From Marinospirillum sp. (GTDB taxonomy: Bacteria; Pseudomonadota; Gammaproteobacteria; Pseudomonadales; Halomonadaceae), in the NCBI RefSeq assembly GCF_014859565.1, contig NZ_JACUUA010000003.1, positions 1 to 64,000 of the forward strand: DNA of 64,000 nucleotides. Reading direction: 5' to 3'. The position numbers were made by a program, and so were the translations under genes. Numbering within the stretch: the first letter of the stretch is position 1; the number at the start of each line of letters is the position of its first letter. This document shows positions 44,832 through 54,576 of this stretch, one piece after another. The notes below the pieces were generated by a model that had not been told where the DNA came from, did no database searches, and saw nothing but the letters and a program-made list of their open reading frames with translations.

Positions 44832-46952
44832 TCACTGACCAATGGTTGCAACAATGGTAATTTGTTTGTTATCCGGTATTTCCTGGTACGACAGCACATG
44901 TACGTTCTGGATACCATAACGTACAAAGCGTGCCATAACCGGCCTGACTGGTGCTGCAGTAACCAACACAGCAGGATTACCGGCCATTTCCTGCTGTTGC
45001 GCCACCTCACTGAGAGACTGCTGCAACTTCTCAGCCATGGCAGGCTCCAGTATAAGCTGATCCGTTTCACCGCCCTGCTGTGCGGCCTGTTGCACACTTT
45101 TAAGCAGCAACTGTTCCAACTGGGGCTCCAGTGTAATAACCGCCAGGTGATCACTCGGACCGGTTATGGCCTGAACAATGGAGCGGGACAGCATGACACG
45201 AACCGCTGAGGTTAGCTGAATCGGGTCACGAGTCGTATGCGCCGCCTCGACTAGTGCCTGCGCAATGGAACGAAAATCTCTGACCGGCACCTGTTCTGTC
45301 AGCAAGTTTTGCAATACTTTCAACAATATTGATAGGGTAACACTGTCCGGAACCAGCTGCTCGGAAAGTTTTGGTGCTGTTTGTGCCAGCATTTCGAGCA
45401 TTTTTTGTACATCGTCATGACCAATCAACTCATGGGCATAATCATGCATCACCTGATTCAGCTGGGTAGCAATTACAGTACTGGCATCCACCACGGTATA
45501 ACCCAGCGTTTGAGCTTCTTCGCGCTGGCTTGGATTGATCCACACCGCTTCCAGTCCAAAAGCTGGGTCACGTCCTTTAATACCATTAATGGGGCCGTAG
45601 ACCTGACCGGGATTGATGGCCATTTCCCGCTCTGGGTGAACTTCGGCCTCACCCACGGTAACGCCCTTCAGAATAATGCGGTAACTGTTAGGTGTTAAAT
45701 CCAGGTTGTCTCGGATATGAACCGAAGGCATTAAAAAACCCAGATCCTGCGAAAGTTTTTTACGGATACCTTTGATGCGACCCAGCAATTGCCCACCTTG
45801 GGTCTTGTCAACCAGCGGAATCAGGCGATAACCCACTTCCAGTCCCAGCAGGTCAACAGGTGCAACATCCTGCCAATTGAGTTCTTTCTGATCAATCACG
45901 TCCGGATCCGGTGTAATTGGCAGGCGACTGGCCGCCATTTCGGTTGCCTTTTTCTCATCCAGCTTTTTCTGAATGATCCGGTGTATCATCCAGGCACCAC
46001 CACCAGCCAGTGCCGCCAAACCCAGAAAAGCCACATGAGGCATACCAGGAATCAAACCCATAATAGCCATCAGTACAGCAGCAACTGCCAGAGCCTTGGG
46101 AGTACCAAACATCTGGGTCGAAATTTGGGTCGAGAGGTTTTGGCTGGAGTTAACACGCGTCACCATGATTGCAGCCGCTACGGACAACATCAGTGACGGA
46201 ATCTGTGCTACCAGGCCATCACCAATGGTCAACAACACATAACGTTCAGCAGCCACTGCAAAGGTCAGATCGTGCTGCAGCATACCAATCAGCAGACCGC
46301 CCACCACGTTGATCACTAGAATCATGATGCCAGCAACAGCATCACCACGGACAAACTTACTGGCACCATCCATGGAACCGTAGAAATCAGCTTCTGAAGC
46401 AATTTCTTCACGCCGTGCCTTGGCTTCAGCCTGATCAATCAAACCGGCATTCAAGTCAGCATCAATGGCCATCTGTTTACCGGGCATGGCATCCAGAGTA
46501 AATCGGGCACTAACCTCGGAGATACGACCAGCCCCCTTGGTGATAACCACAAAGTTGATGATCATCAGGATCATAAAAACGATGGCACCCACCACGTAGT
46601 TGCCACCGATCAATACCGAGCCAAAGGCCTCGATGACCTTACCGGCAGCATCACCCCCCTCATGGCCGTTTAACAGCACGATACGGGTGGATGCCACGTT
46701 CAATGCCAGCCGGAACAGGGTGGCAACCAGCAGGATGGTGGGGAATACCGCAAAATCCAATGGCCGCAAAGAATATACAGCCACCAGCAGAATCACAATG
46801 GCAAAAGCGATGTTAAAGGTGAAAAAAACATCCAGCAGAAATACCGGTATCGGCAGGGTCATCATGCCCAACAGTGCCAACAGCAGAATGGGAATACCTA
46901 TCTGGCTTTTGACAGCGCTCTGCAGAAAATTCTGAAACTGAGTTCGATCCAT
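44832..46952 (-). CDS. flhA: Flagellar export gate protein FlhA
   Basis: A 706-residue protein with eight membrane helices in the first 330 residues and the conserved cytoplasmic loop (FHIPEP-type region: RFTLDAMPGKQMAIDADLNAG, here in part), then a large cytoplasmic domain that forms a nonamer and binds export chaperones. Part of the flagellar type III export gate. It follows flhB by 116 bases, the longest gap in this part of the operon. Confidence 0.98.
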   Translation of the reverse strand: MDRTQFQNFLQSAVKSQIGIPILLLALLGMMTLPIPVFLLDVFFTFNIAFAIVILLVAVYSLRPLDFAVFPTILLVATLFRLALNVASTRIVLLNGHEGGDAAGKVIEAFGSVLIGGNYVVGAIVFMILMIINFVVITKGAGRISEVSARFTLDAMPGKQMAIDADLNAGLIDQAEAKARREEIASEADFYGSMDGASKFVRGDAVAGIMILVINVVGGLLIGMLQHDLTFAVAAERYVLLTIGDGLVAQIPSLMLSVAAAIMVTRVNSSQNLSTQISTQMFGTPKALAVAAVLMAIMGLIPGMPHVAFLGLAALAGGGAWMIHRIIQKKLDEKKATEMAASRLPITPDPDVIDQKELNWQDVAPVDLLGLEVGYRLIPLVDKTQGGQLLGRIKGIRKKLSQDLGFLMPSVHIRDNLDLTPNSYRIILKGVTVGEAEVHPEREMAINPGQVYGPINGIKGRDPAFGLEAVWINPSQREEAQTLGYTVVDASTVIATQLNQVMHDYAHELIGHDDVQKMLEMLAQTAPKLSEQLVPDSVTLSILLKVLQNLLTEQVPVRDFRSIAQALVEAAHTTRDPIQLTSAVRVMLSRSIVQAITGPSDHLAVITLEPQLEQLLLKSVQQAAQQGGETDQLILEPAMAEKLQQSLSEVAQQQEMAGNPAVLVTAAPVRPVMARFVRYGIQNVHVLSYQEIPDNKQITIVATIGQ

Positions 46953-47068
46953 GGTTCACCTTGTAACATTACATACACCGATGCCAGTCAGCACCGATGC
47001 AGAAGTATGCCAAGATATGACCATGAAATAAACTCATGATCCTTATCCGTGCTGAGTAGAATTGTAAA

Positions 47069-48208
47069 TCAGTCGGGACCCGGATCCAGTTCCGGCGGGA
47101 CTTCAACACGCGGCACACTGGCAGGACGCTTGGCTTTTCCGGTTTTATGCTGTTTAAGCTGGAAAACATAGGCCAATACCTGTGCCACTGCCATATAAAG
47201 AGTATGCGGGATTTCATCACCAATTTCTGTGGAAAAATAAATGGCTCGGGTCAAGGGAGGCAGCTGTAACACCGGTATTTCATAATGGTCGGCAATTTCA
47301 CGAATTTTTGCCGCAATGTGATCACTGCCTTTTGCCAGTACCTTAGGAGCACCATTACCCAGCTCATCATATTTGAGCGCCACCGCATAATGAGTCGGGT
47401 TGGTGATCACCACATCAGCCTGTGGCACATCAGCCATCATACGGCGTTGTGCTATTTCCATCTGCATTCTTCTGATTCGGCTTTTTACCTCTGGCTTACC
47501 CTCGGTGTTCTTGTATTCATCCTTGACCTCCTGCCGGGTCATTTTTAACTTTTCATTGTGTTGGTGCAATTGCCAAGGAATATCAATTAATACCACTAGA
47601 ATCAAGGACAGACTGATTGCCAGAAAAGACCAGATCACCAGATAACTGCCTTTGGCTATGGCCGGCTCCAGCGCCATGGCACCTAGACTGGCAAATTCCT
47701 CCTTTAAACCCCAGATAATGATAAAAGCGGTGGTGCCGACCAACAGGACTTTGGCCACTGACTTTACAAACTCCACCAAAGAATTTTTTGAGAAAATCCT
47801 CTTAATCCCTGAAATAGGGTTCAATTTACTGAACTTGGGTATCAGTGCTTTAGCTGTCATATTCCAGCCACCCACAATAATCTGGGAAAGAGCACCGGCA
47901 AAAAAGAGCACAATCAGCAGTGGCAGGACAACTCCTATGGCATGCCAGACAGAGGTGCCAAAGTGGCTAAACATCGCATCATGAGTGATCACGTCATAAC
48001 GTTGCAGATCAAAATTGAAGGCAAAAATGTCCAGTGCTTTGTTGCCCATCCAGGCACCAAAAACCAGCATTGCCATTCCTCCGCCCAACAACAGCAAAGC
48101 AGTACTGAGCTCTTTGGAGCGTGCCACCTCACCATCACGACGAGATTCTTCACGCTTTTTCGACGTGGGTTCTTCTGTTTTTTCTTGCCCATCCTGATTC
48201 TCTGCCAT
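47069..48208 (-). CDS. flhB: Flagellar export apparatus protein FlhB
   Basis: A 379-residue protein with four membrane helices and a cytoplasmic domain that self-cleaves at the NPTH site (VVITNPTHYAVALKYD). It begins AENQDGQEKTEEPT, typical of the family. Its ATG at 48208 overlaps the fliR stop in TGATG, so the upstream in-frame codon is not used. It controls the switch from hook to filament export with FliK. Confidence 0.98.
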   Translation of the reverse strand: MAENQDGQEKTEEPTSKKREESRRDGEVARSKELSTALLLLGGGMAMLVFGAWMGNKALDIFAFNFDLQRYDVITHDAMFSHFGTSVWHAIGVVLPLLIVLFFAGALSQIIVGGWNMTAKALIPKFSKLNPISGIKRIFSKNSLVEFVKSVAKVLLVGTTAFIIIWGLKEEFASLGAMALEPAIAKGSYLVIWSFLAISLSLILVVLIDIPWQLHQHNEKLKMTRQEVKDEYKNTEGKPEVKSRIRRMQMEIAQRRMMADVPQADVVITNPTHYAVALKYDELGNGAPKVLAKGSDHIAAKIREIADHYEIPVLQLPPLTRAIYFSTEIGDEIPHTLYMAVAQVLAYVFQLKQHKTGKAKRPASVPRVEVPPELDPGPD

Positions 48209-48987
48209 CAGCTCAGCTCCAGCCAAACGCGCAATAAATCAAAGATATCCCGTGACATACGGTCAAAGTGAAACAGGTACTCGGTACTCCAGATCCACAA
48301 CTCCAGCAGACCCATCAGCATCATTACTGGAAAGCCGATCACAAAAATATTCAGTTGCGGTGCCGCGCGTGTCACTACACCCAGTGCCACGTTCACCACT
48401 AGCTTGGCAATAATAATAGGTAAAGCCATCAGTAGTGCACCAGCAAACAGCCAGCCACCCTGTACAACAAGCAACCAGGCGCGTTCACGATTTAACCCTT
48501 CCATGCCAATAGGAATAATGGTGAAACTTTCAGCCAGGGTGTAAATCACCACCAAATGACCACCTACAGCCAGAAACACCAGGTTGGTCATGATCACCAT
48601 ATACTGGCTGAGTACTGTGACGTTGATTCCGCTGGTTGGGTCAGCCATCTGTGCCATACCCATACCAATTTGCATCGCCACAATCTGACCAAAAATAATA
48701 AAAACCTGGAACAACAGCTGCACCATAAAACCCAGACTGATACCTATCAGCAACTGCTGTGCTACCAGCAGCCAAGTTTGAGGTGACAAGGCATCCATGA
48801 CTGGTACTGGTGGCAGCAAGGGCATCAGTAGCAGAGTCACCATAAAAGACAGTCCGATACGCACGCGTGGCTGCACCATGTTGGCACCAAAAATCGGCAC
48901 CACCATAAAAAAACCGCCGATACGGAAAAAAGGCCAGAGAAAAGTGCCTATCCAAGCGGTCAGTTCTGCATCGGTCAGCAGCGGCAT
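48208..48987 (-). CDS. fliR: Flagellar export protein FliR
   Basis: A 259-residue membrane protein with six helices, part of the FliPQR core. The ATG at 48987 gives the family N-terminus (PLLTDAELTAWIGTFLWPFFR, shown partly); a TTG at 49002 would overlap fliQ by eight bases and is less likely. Conserved segments include FMVVPIFG and FLAVGGHLV. It is coupled to flhB through a TGATG overlap. Confidence 0.96.
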   Translation of the reverse strand: MPLLTDAELTAWIGTFLWPFFRIGGFFMVVPIFGANMVQPRVRIGLSFMVTLLLMPLLPPVPVMDALSPQTWLLVAQQLLIGISLGFMVQLLFQVFIIFGQIVAMQIGMGMAQMADPTSGINVTVLSQYMVIMTNLVFLAVGGHLVVIYTLAESFTIIPIGMEGLNRERAWLLVVQGGWLFAGALLMALPIIIAKLVVNVALGVVTRAAPQLNIFVIGFPVMMLMGLLELWIWSTEYLFHFDRMSRDIFDLLRVWLELS

Positions 48988-48994
48988 GGAGGCA

Positions 48995-49264
48995 TCAACC
49001 AATCATGTAGGGGATATTCTCTGCTAGACGCTGAAAAAACTCCATCAGCATACGCAGTATCATCGGGCCTGCCACAATCAGCGCCAGCAGTGTAGCCATC
49101 AGGCGGGGAAGAAAACTGAGGGTTTGTTCGTTGATCTGGGTTGCCGCCTGAAATACGGCCACTGCAAGTCCAACCAGCAGGCTGGGTACCACACCGATGG
49201 CAACAATGGTAATCACCAAAAACAAGGCTTGTCGCAACAGATCAACCACTGCTTCGGGGGTCAT
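48995..49264 (-). CDS. fliQ: Flagellar export protein FliQ
   Basis: An 89-residue protein with two membrane helices and the family start TPEAVVDLLRQAL; conserved LVGLAVAVFQAATQINEQTLSF lies between them (given here in part). A GGAGAAG site precedes the ATG. Subunit of the export gate with FliP and FliR. Confidence 0.97.
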   Translation of the reverse strand: MTPEAVVDLLRQALFLVITIVAIGVVPSLLVGLAVAVFQAATQINEQTLSFLPRLMATLLALIVAGPMILRMLMEFFQRLAENIPYMIG

Positions 49265-49276
49265 AAGCTTCTCCGA

Positions 49277-50032
49277 TCAGTAACCATAACTGGCTGCCAG
49301 AGTGCCCATCACCAGTGTCCAGCCATCCACCAATACAAACAGCATGATTTTGAATGGCAAAGAAATGATGATGGGTGACAACATCATCATACCCATAGCC
49401 ATCAAAATACTAGCCACTACCATGTCCAGTATAAGAAACGGAATAAACAACATAAACCCGATCTGAAAGGCAGTTTTCAGCTCACTGGTGACAAATGCAG
49501 GAACCAGCACCACAAAAGGCACATCTTCAGGTGATTCAATCACATCATAACCACCAATACGGGCAAACATATCCAGATCCACCTCACGGGTCTGGGATAA
49601 CATAAATTCCTGGATGGGTGCCCTGGCCAGCTGCACGGCTTCCAGCGGCGCTACTTCTTCAGCGATATAAGGCTGCAGCGCTTCAGCATTAATGCGCTCC
49701 CAGACTGGTGTCATAATAAAAAAAGTCAGAAACAACGCCAGACCGAGAAGAATCTGATTAGAGGGCGTTTGCTGCAAACCCATGGCCTGACGCAGAATCG
49801 ACAGCACAATAATGATTCGGGTAAAACTGGTCATCATAATCAGGATCGACGGCAGCAGTGTTAGTGCCGTCATGATCGCCAGAATCTGGATGGTTACCGA
49901 GTAGGTCTGACTTCCGTCATCATTCTGCACCATACGCAGCGCTTCAATACCCGGTGCTTGTGCCATCACGTCCAGCGGCAGCAATAACAACAGCGCTAAT
50001 GCTAGCCAGCTAGTCTGTTTTACCCGCATCAT
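49277..50032 (-). CDS. fliP: Flagellar export protein FliP
   Basis: A 251-residue protein with an N-terminal signal sequence ([20 protein letters not shown]) and four membrane helices; conserved stretches [17 protein letters not shown] and [20 protein letters not shown] are seen. The start ATG 50032 has a GGAGAG site; longer versions are not supported. It overlaps fliO by 23 bases. Confidence 0.97.
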   Translation of the reverse strand: MMRVKQTSWLALALLLLLPLDVMAQAPGIEALRMVQNDDGSQTYSVTIQILAIMTALTLLPSILIMMTSFTRIIIVLSILRQAMGLQQTPSNQILLGLALFLTFFIMTPVWERINAEALQPYIAEEVAPLEAVQLARAPIQEFMLSQTREVDLDMFARIGGYDVIESPEDVPFVVLVPAFVTSELKTAFQIGFMLFIPFLILDMVVASILMAMGMMMLSPIIISLPFKIMLFVLVDGWTLVMGTLAASYGY

Positions 50033-50516
50033 TTTTATTACTCTCCGGAACCTTATTGGTCGGCTGCACATGATCGGTTGTTCTGGATTTCCATTGTTTT
50101 AGCAGCTGGGCAAAGGGTGCGGGGGTCTGCTCTGCAGTTGGCTTGATGGGATCATCCAACTGATGCAGGCAGGTGATCTGGTGGCTAGTGACACCCAACA
50201 CCAGTTGCTGATCACCAACCTGAACCAGCAGGATTTTTTCTCTGTTACCCAGCTGTAATACTGCCAGTACCTTCATCGCCCCACCTGAGGCCATGGCACC
50301 AGGTACCAGACGCAGGCGTTTTGCCAGCCAAGCCAGAAAAAACATCAACAATAAAACAACCAGTAATCCCAGCGCAATCTGAGTGGCAGCAGAGCCAACA
50401 CCCGGCATAGGACGATCACTGGCCGCCAGCAATGGCTGGCAGAACAAACCAAACAAAAGCAGCAGACAGGTGAAACCTGTCCGCTGCAAAGTGGCAAACC
50501 ACAATTTGAACTGCAT
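50010..50516 (-). CDS. fliO: Flagellar biosynthesis protein FliO
   Basis: A 168-residue protein with an N-terminal signal-like helix, a second membrane segment (about 50-70, [19 protein letters not shown]) and a cytoplasmic domain with [24 protein letters not shown]. FliO helps assemble the FliPQR complex. The start is ATG 50516, seven bases after the fliN stop. Confidence 0.92.
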   Translation of the reverse strand: MQFKLWFATLQRTGFTCLLLLFGLFCQPLLAASDRPMPGVGSAATQIALGLLVVLLLMFFLAWLAKRLRLVPGAMASGGAMKVLAVLQLGNREKILLVQVGDQQLVLGVTSHQITCLHQLDDPIKPTAEQTPAPFAQLLKQWKSRTTDHVQPTNKVPESNKNDAGKTD

Positions 50517-50523
50517 CAGATCT

Positions 50524-51042
50524 TCAACGCAAACGTTTAATGCGCTCAGACGGACTGACAACATCCGTCAGGCGGATGCCGAACTTTTCATTCACCATCA
50601 CCACCTCGCCATGGGCGATCAGTGTACCGTTGACCTTCACGTCCAGCGGCTCACCCGCCAGTCGATCCAGCTCAATCACCGAGCCCTGGTTTAACTGCAG
50701 CAAGTTGCGTATGGCAATTTCTGTGCTGCCGACTTCCATGGCAATGGTTACCGGGATATCCATGATGACTTCAAGATTCGGGTTGTCACCGTCAAAACCG
50801 ACCGAGTCGTCCTCAAGATACTCCAGCGGCGCAGATTGAATATCATCTTCCGTCAACTGATTTGTATCGGAAGCCTCTGCAACAGCCTGCTCTTCCAAAG
50901 CCGCACCCCAGTCATCATTTGCATCCAGACCATCGTCCGCAGCTGCTTCAGACTGTTCGTTCATTGCTGATGCCCAGTCATCATCGGTACCTGACTCATC
51001 CAGTGCTGATGCCCAGTCTTCGTTATTTTCTTCTTCGCTCAT
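50524..51042 (-). CDS. fliN: Flagellar motor switch protein FliN
   Basis: A 172-residue protein. The C-terminal SpoA domain (about 85-172: IMDIPVTIAMEVGSTEIAIRNLL, RLAGEPLDVKVNG, GIRLTDVV) is standard. The N-terminal 80 residues are acidic and contain three similar units: DWASAL (9-14), DWASAM (22-27) and DWGAAL (44-49). Part of the C-ring that senses CheY-P with FliM. It precedes fliO. Confidence 0.97.
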   Translation of the reverse strand: MSEEENNEDWASALDESGTDDDWASAMNEQSEAAADDGLDANDDWGAALEEQAVAEASDTNQLTEDDIQSAPLEYLEDDSVGFDGDNPNLEVIMDIPVTIAMEVGSTEIAIRNLLQLNQGSVIELDRLAGEPLDVKVNGTLIAHGEVVMVNEKFGIRLTDVVSPSERIKRLR

Positions 51043-51085
51043 ATTCCATTCCTAACTGCTGCAATACTGAATCAGACAGTGCTGA

Positions 51086-52063
51086 TTAACGTACCAGCCT
51101 GATTTGTTCTTTGATCTTCAGCGCAAGATTCTCGCCAGATCGCCCCATTTTGCATTTAAATACTGGTACACCATTGGCTTGCAAAGTCACATGATCCGGC
51201 AGGTCAATCGGAATGATGTCACCTGCTTCCAGGTGCACCAAATCTCTAAGTGTTAAACCCTTTTCTGCCACTTTTACATTCAAGGGTATTTTTGCTTCCA
51301 TGATATCGGCTCGTAATGCTCTGACCCAGCGCTCATCAATATCGTCCACATCTGACTGAACACCAGAATCCAGCTCTTCACGCACCGGTTCAATCATTGA
51401 ATAAGGAATGGTGATATGCAGGTCACCACCACCACCATCCAGCTCAATATGGAAGGTGCTGACCACCACCACTTCACTTGGACTAACAATGTTAGCCATC
51501 GCCGGGTTAACTTCAAAACCGATGTATTCGAAGTTCAGTGGCAACACAGTTGCCCAGGCTTCTTTTAAGTCTATAAAAACCTGTTCAAGCACCTTTTGCA
51601 CAATACGGATTTCAGTCGGGGTAAATTCCCGGCCTTCGATCTTGGCGTGACGACCATCTCCACCAAAAAAGTTATCCACCAGCTTAAAAACTAGTTTGGC
51701 ATCCATAACAAACAGAGAAGTGCCACGCAAAGGACGAATTTTCACCAGATTAAGACTAGTGGGCACATACAGGGTGTGTACGTACTCACCAAACTTCATG
51801 ATCTGCACACCACCGGAGGCAACATGAGCACTGCGCCGCAACAGGTTAAACAGGCTGATACGGGTATAACGTGCAAAACGCTCGTTGATCATTTCCAGTG
51901 TGGGCATTCGCCCACGGACAATACGATCCTGACTGGTGATGTCATACGTCTGAACATCGCCTGCACCTTGAGCGGCTTCGGAAGGATCCGGCAGATCATC
52001 ATCATCCACACCATGAAGGAGTAGGTCTATTTCATCCTGCGATAGCAGATCCTGAACTGCCAT
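51086..52063 (-). CDS. fliM: Flagellar motor switch protein FliM
   Basis: A 325-residue protein with an N-terminal CheY-binding peptide (LSQDEIDLLLHG, residues 7-18), a CheC-like middle domain and a C-terminal SpoA domain. Conserved GGDGRHAKIEGREFTPTE and LEAGDIIPIDLP are seen. It is the C-ring subunit that receives CheY-P. The same EID-type peptide is also a binding site for FlhG in some species. Confidence 0.98.
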   Translation of the reverse strand: MAVQDLLSQDEIDLLLHGVDDDDLPDPSEAAQGAGDVQTYDITSQDRIVRGRMPTLEMINERFARYTRISLFNLLRRSAHVASGGVQIMKFGEYVHTLYVPTSLNLVKIRPLRGTSLFVMDAKLVFKLVDNFFGGDGRHAKIEGREFTPTEIRIVQKVLEQVFIDLKEAWATVLPLNFEYIGFEVNPAMANIVSPSEVVVVSTFHIELDGGGGDLHITIPYSMIEPVREELDSGVQSDVDDIDERWVRALRADIMEAKIPLNVKVAEKGLTLRDLVHLEAGDIIPIDLPDHVTLQANGVPVFKCKMGRSGENLALKIKEQIRLVR

Positions 52064-52113
52064 ATAATCTCACCTTAGTCAGTCAAACGGATACCAAGTG
52101 ATACCGGACTCAG

Positions 52114-52605
52114 TTATTGCATTACAAAATCGGTAATCAACACTTCATCAATTCGTACATTTTCCCGTTCCACTACACCCTGCACCACTTCTGCGGCAGT
52201 CATCTGCAATTGCAGCTTGCCTTCGGGTGTTTGTAGTGTCTGGTAGTCCTGTCGTGTAAACAGCATATTCAGATTATTCTTGATCAGCGGCATATGCTTT
52301 TCTATGGCCTGAGCAGCCTGCTGATTCGGTGCCTTGACCGCCAAAGAAATCTGCATAAAACGTTGACGGCGATCAGATGAAACCAGTGGTGCTACAAAGG
52401 GTTCTTCAAACGTATAATAAAAGGCAGTATTAAGGCTAGGCTGATTGCTGCCGGGCATCAGTGAAGTTCTTTCCTCTCCTGATGAGTCACGATCTAGAAA
52501 GAACAGGGTGCCACCAACGGCCAAAGCGGCAATGATTGCTAACCCGACAACCAAACCACCAATCAATATCAATTTATTGCTCTTGCCTTCTTGCTCTTCA
52601 GCCAT
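52114..52605 (-). CDS. fliL: Flagellar stator-associated protein FliL
   Basis: A 163-residue protein with one membrane helix (about 12-34, LILIGGLVVGLAIIAALAVG) and a periplasmic stomatin-like domain (FMQISLAVKA, and the end VLITDFVMQ). It supports stator function. It follows fliK by 65 bases and is followed by fliM. Confidence 0.95.
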   Translation of the reverse strand: MAEEQEGKSNKLILIGGLVVGLAIIAALAVGGTLFFLDRDSSGEERTSLMPGSNQPSLNTAFYYTFEEPFVAPLVSSDRRQRFMQISLAVKAPNQQAAQAIEKHMPLIKNNLNMLFTRQDYQTLQTPEGKLQLQMTAAEVVQGVVERENVRIDEVLITDFVMQ

Positions 52606-52670
52606 AGCCTACTCCTCAGATTAGCATCCATTTGTCCACACAACGCCCAGAAAAAGTATCATGCGATATT

Positions 52671-54035
52671 TCAGGCGTAATAGTCTATCAGACCTAACGG
52701 CTGATTCAGCACTGGTATCTGTTCCAGTCCATTTTCCAAGTCTGATCCTGCCAGCGACTGCCCGGCAGATCCTGATCCGGAATGATCACCTTCACCATCC
52801 TGACCGGCAAAAGACTCTTCTGATACCTGAGCATCCGCCAGCATCAAACCTTCTGATTCCATCATTTGTTTAAGATGTGGCAGGGATTGTTCCAGCAGTT
52901 CTCTAGCATGAGCATTCGGAGCCTGGAATATAATACTGGCCATATCACCCTGCATACGGATCTGCACACGAACACTGCCAAGATTAGGTGGATCAAGACG
53001 CATCTCGGCCACTTGCATGTTTTTTGCATTCATCATGCTGATACGATTCGACAGTGCCTGAGCGTTCGCTTGAGCAGCTGCGTGAGTCATCATCGGCAGA
53101 GGAGGCAGTCCCGCGGCCAACCGCGCCATATTCTGTGCAGCAGCAGGAGACTGAATACCTTGCAACCCTTGACCCGCCGATTGCAGCAACTGTTGCAGTG
53201 AGTCACTGCCGCGCGACACAGTAGGTACTGCGGTAGCATCAGCACGACTCAAACGGCTGACCACATCAGCAAAACGCTCGGGGCGAGCATCCTGCTGCCG
53301 CGAATCTTCTTTACCCGGCGGTGAATCACCTCTGGATGCATCAGAGCGTGCTGCAGTATCCATCTTGATACCAATGTCTTTTGCAGAGGTCACCGTACCT
53401 TCGGTACCTCTGGTGGCACTAGTATCCGTCATCAGTTTTAACTCACCCGCTGCTCCGGCGGGTGATTGAATGGCAGCCACCTTGCTGAAATCCACATTCG
53501 AACTTGCCAGATCCTGAACCAACTGATTAAAACCCGTGATCAACGCCGCAGCGTTGTTTTTATCTTCCGTCAACTGAGCCAGCAGCTGCTGTAATTGTTC
53601 TGGCAATAAATCCTGCAACCCATCAGGGTTTTCTTTGAGTGTTTGCTGCAAGCCTTGTAGCTCTTCAGGTGTCAGGGATGCCAACCAGGATCTTAACTGT
53701 TCAAGCAAGGCTTCTTGCTCCTCAGGTGGAAGAGCGGCAAGAAAATTCCGCGCCTCCTCCTCCAGCGGCAAGGTTTCGCCACTTGATGCATCTCTAGCTG
53801 GCACCCGTTCCACATTTCGATTGCTGCGCTCAACCCCCTGTCCCTGCTGACTGGCAATAGAGGCATCTGAACGTGAGGGAGACCTTGATTCCTGCTGCCG
53901 CTCTTCATTCAGACGCGCTTGCAGATGGCCTTTGAACTCGGACTGATGAACTCGGCTTCTTTCCTGTATTCGTGCAGAGTCAGCTTGTACTGGCTTGCTA
54001 TCCAGAAGAAAGTTGAGTGTTGTTGTTGGATTCAT
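52671..54035 (-). CDS. fliK: Flagellar hook-length control protein FliK
   Basis: A 454-residue secreted ruler protein, largely disordered and rich in Gln, Ser, Ala and Glu. The C-terminal (Flg_hook) domain at about 340-430 reads MQVAEMRLDPPNLGSVRVQI, followed by MASIIFQAPNAHARELLEQSLPHL (in parts) and a Gly/Ser-rich end. The start is ATG 54035 with GGGGA upstream. It is the canonical fliK between fliJ and fliL; a second FliK-like gene lies at 33.4 kb. Confidence 0.93.
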   Translation of the reverse strand: MNPTTTLNFLLDSKPVQADSARIQERSRVHQSEFKGHLQARLNEERQQESRSPSRSDASIASQQGQGVERSNRNVERVPARDASSGETLPLEEEARNFLAALPPEEQEALLEQLRSWLASLTPEELQGLQQTLKENPDGLQDLLPEQLQQLLAQLTEDKNNAAALITGFNQLVQDLASSNVDFSKVAAIQSPAGAAGELKLMTDTSATRGTEGTVTSAKDIGIKMDTAARSDASRGDSPPGKEDSRQQDARPERFADVVSRLSRADATAVPTVSRGSDSLQQLLQSAGQGLQGIQSPAAAQNMARLAAGLPPLPMMTHAAAQANAQALSNRISMMNAKNMQVAEMRLDPPNLGSVRVQIRMQGDMASIIFQAPNAHARELLEQSLPHLKQMMESEGLMLADAQVSEESFAGQDGEGDHSGSGSAGQSLAGSDLENGLEQIPVLNQPLGLIDYYA

Positions 54036-54120
54036 TGCCAAAATTTCCCCGGTTTTACTCTGTCAGAAACAGAGCCTGAACACACTTTTACCGTGAGCTA
54101 AGCATGAAGTGTGCCAGCAT

Positions 54121-54567
54121 TCAGGAACGCCTTGCAAAACGACTGGTCGTATATTCATCCGTCTGCTTTTGTTCCTGTCGTGCATCCAGCCATTCCTGCT
54201 CTTTTCGTGCAGCATCCATAACACTGGAGACAGCCTGGGCGCGGGCTCGGGTTTTAATCCAATGCTCGGTCACTTTTTCTTTTTGTTGCAACAATAGGGT
54301 AATCTGCTCATTCTGCTGTATCTGAGCTGATTCGAGTCGCTGGATAAACAGCTGATAACGCATCACTGCCTGAACATCCATACGCCGCCCTGGTTGATCA
54401 CCACCTCGCATCAACTGCAGATACTCTGACTCATAGTTTTTCAGCAGACCTTTAGTGGCTTCTTCCTGCTCAATTTTCTGATTCAGATATCCCAGGGCGC
54501 GCGCAGCTTCATCCACCTTACCCTGAGCAAGTTTGAGTACCGGCTGTAGACGTTTTTCGCGGCTCAT
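54121..54567 (-). CDS. fliJ: Flagellar export chaperone FliJ
   Basis: A 148-residue protein that is one long coiled-coil hairpin (SREKRLQPVLKLAQGKVDEA at the start). FliJ couples the FliHI ATPase to FlhA. It lies nine bases after fliI and 85 bases before fliK. Confidence 0.93.
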   Translation of the reverse strand: MSREKRLQPVLKLAQGKVDEAARALGYLNQKIEQEEATKGLLKNYESEYLQLMRGGDQPGRRMDVQAVMRYQLFIQRLESAQIQQNEQITLLLQQKEKVTEHWIKTRARAQAVSSVMDAARKEQEWLDARQEQKQTDEYTTSRFARRS

Positions 54568-54576
54568 TTATTCACC

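Noticed and set aside
46999..47013. Possible sigma-54 promoter before flhA (minus strand TTGGCATACTTCTGCA)
   Set aside because: The GG and GC are separated by nine bases instead of ten, and the gene lies inside a coupled operon.
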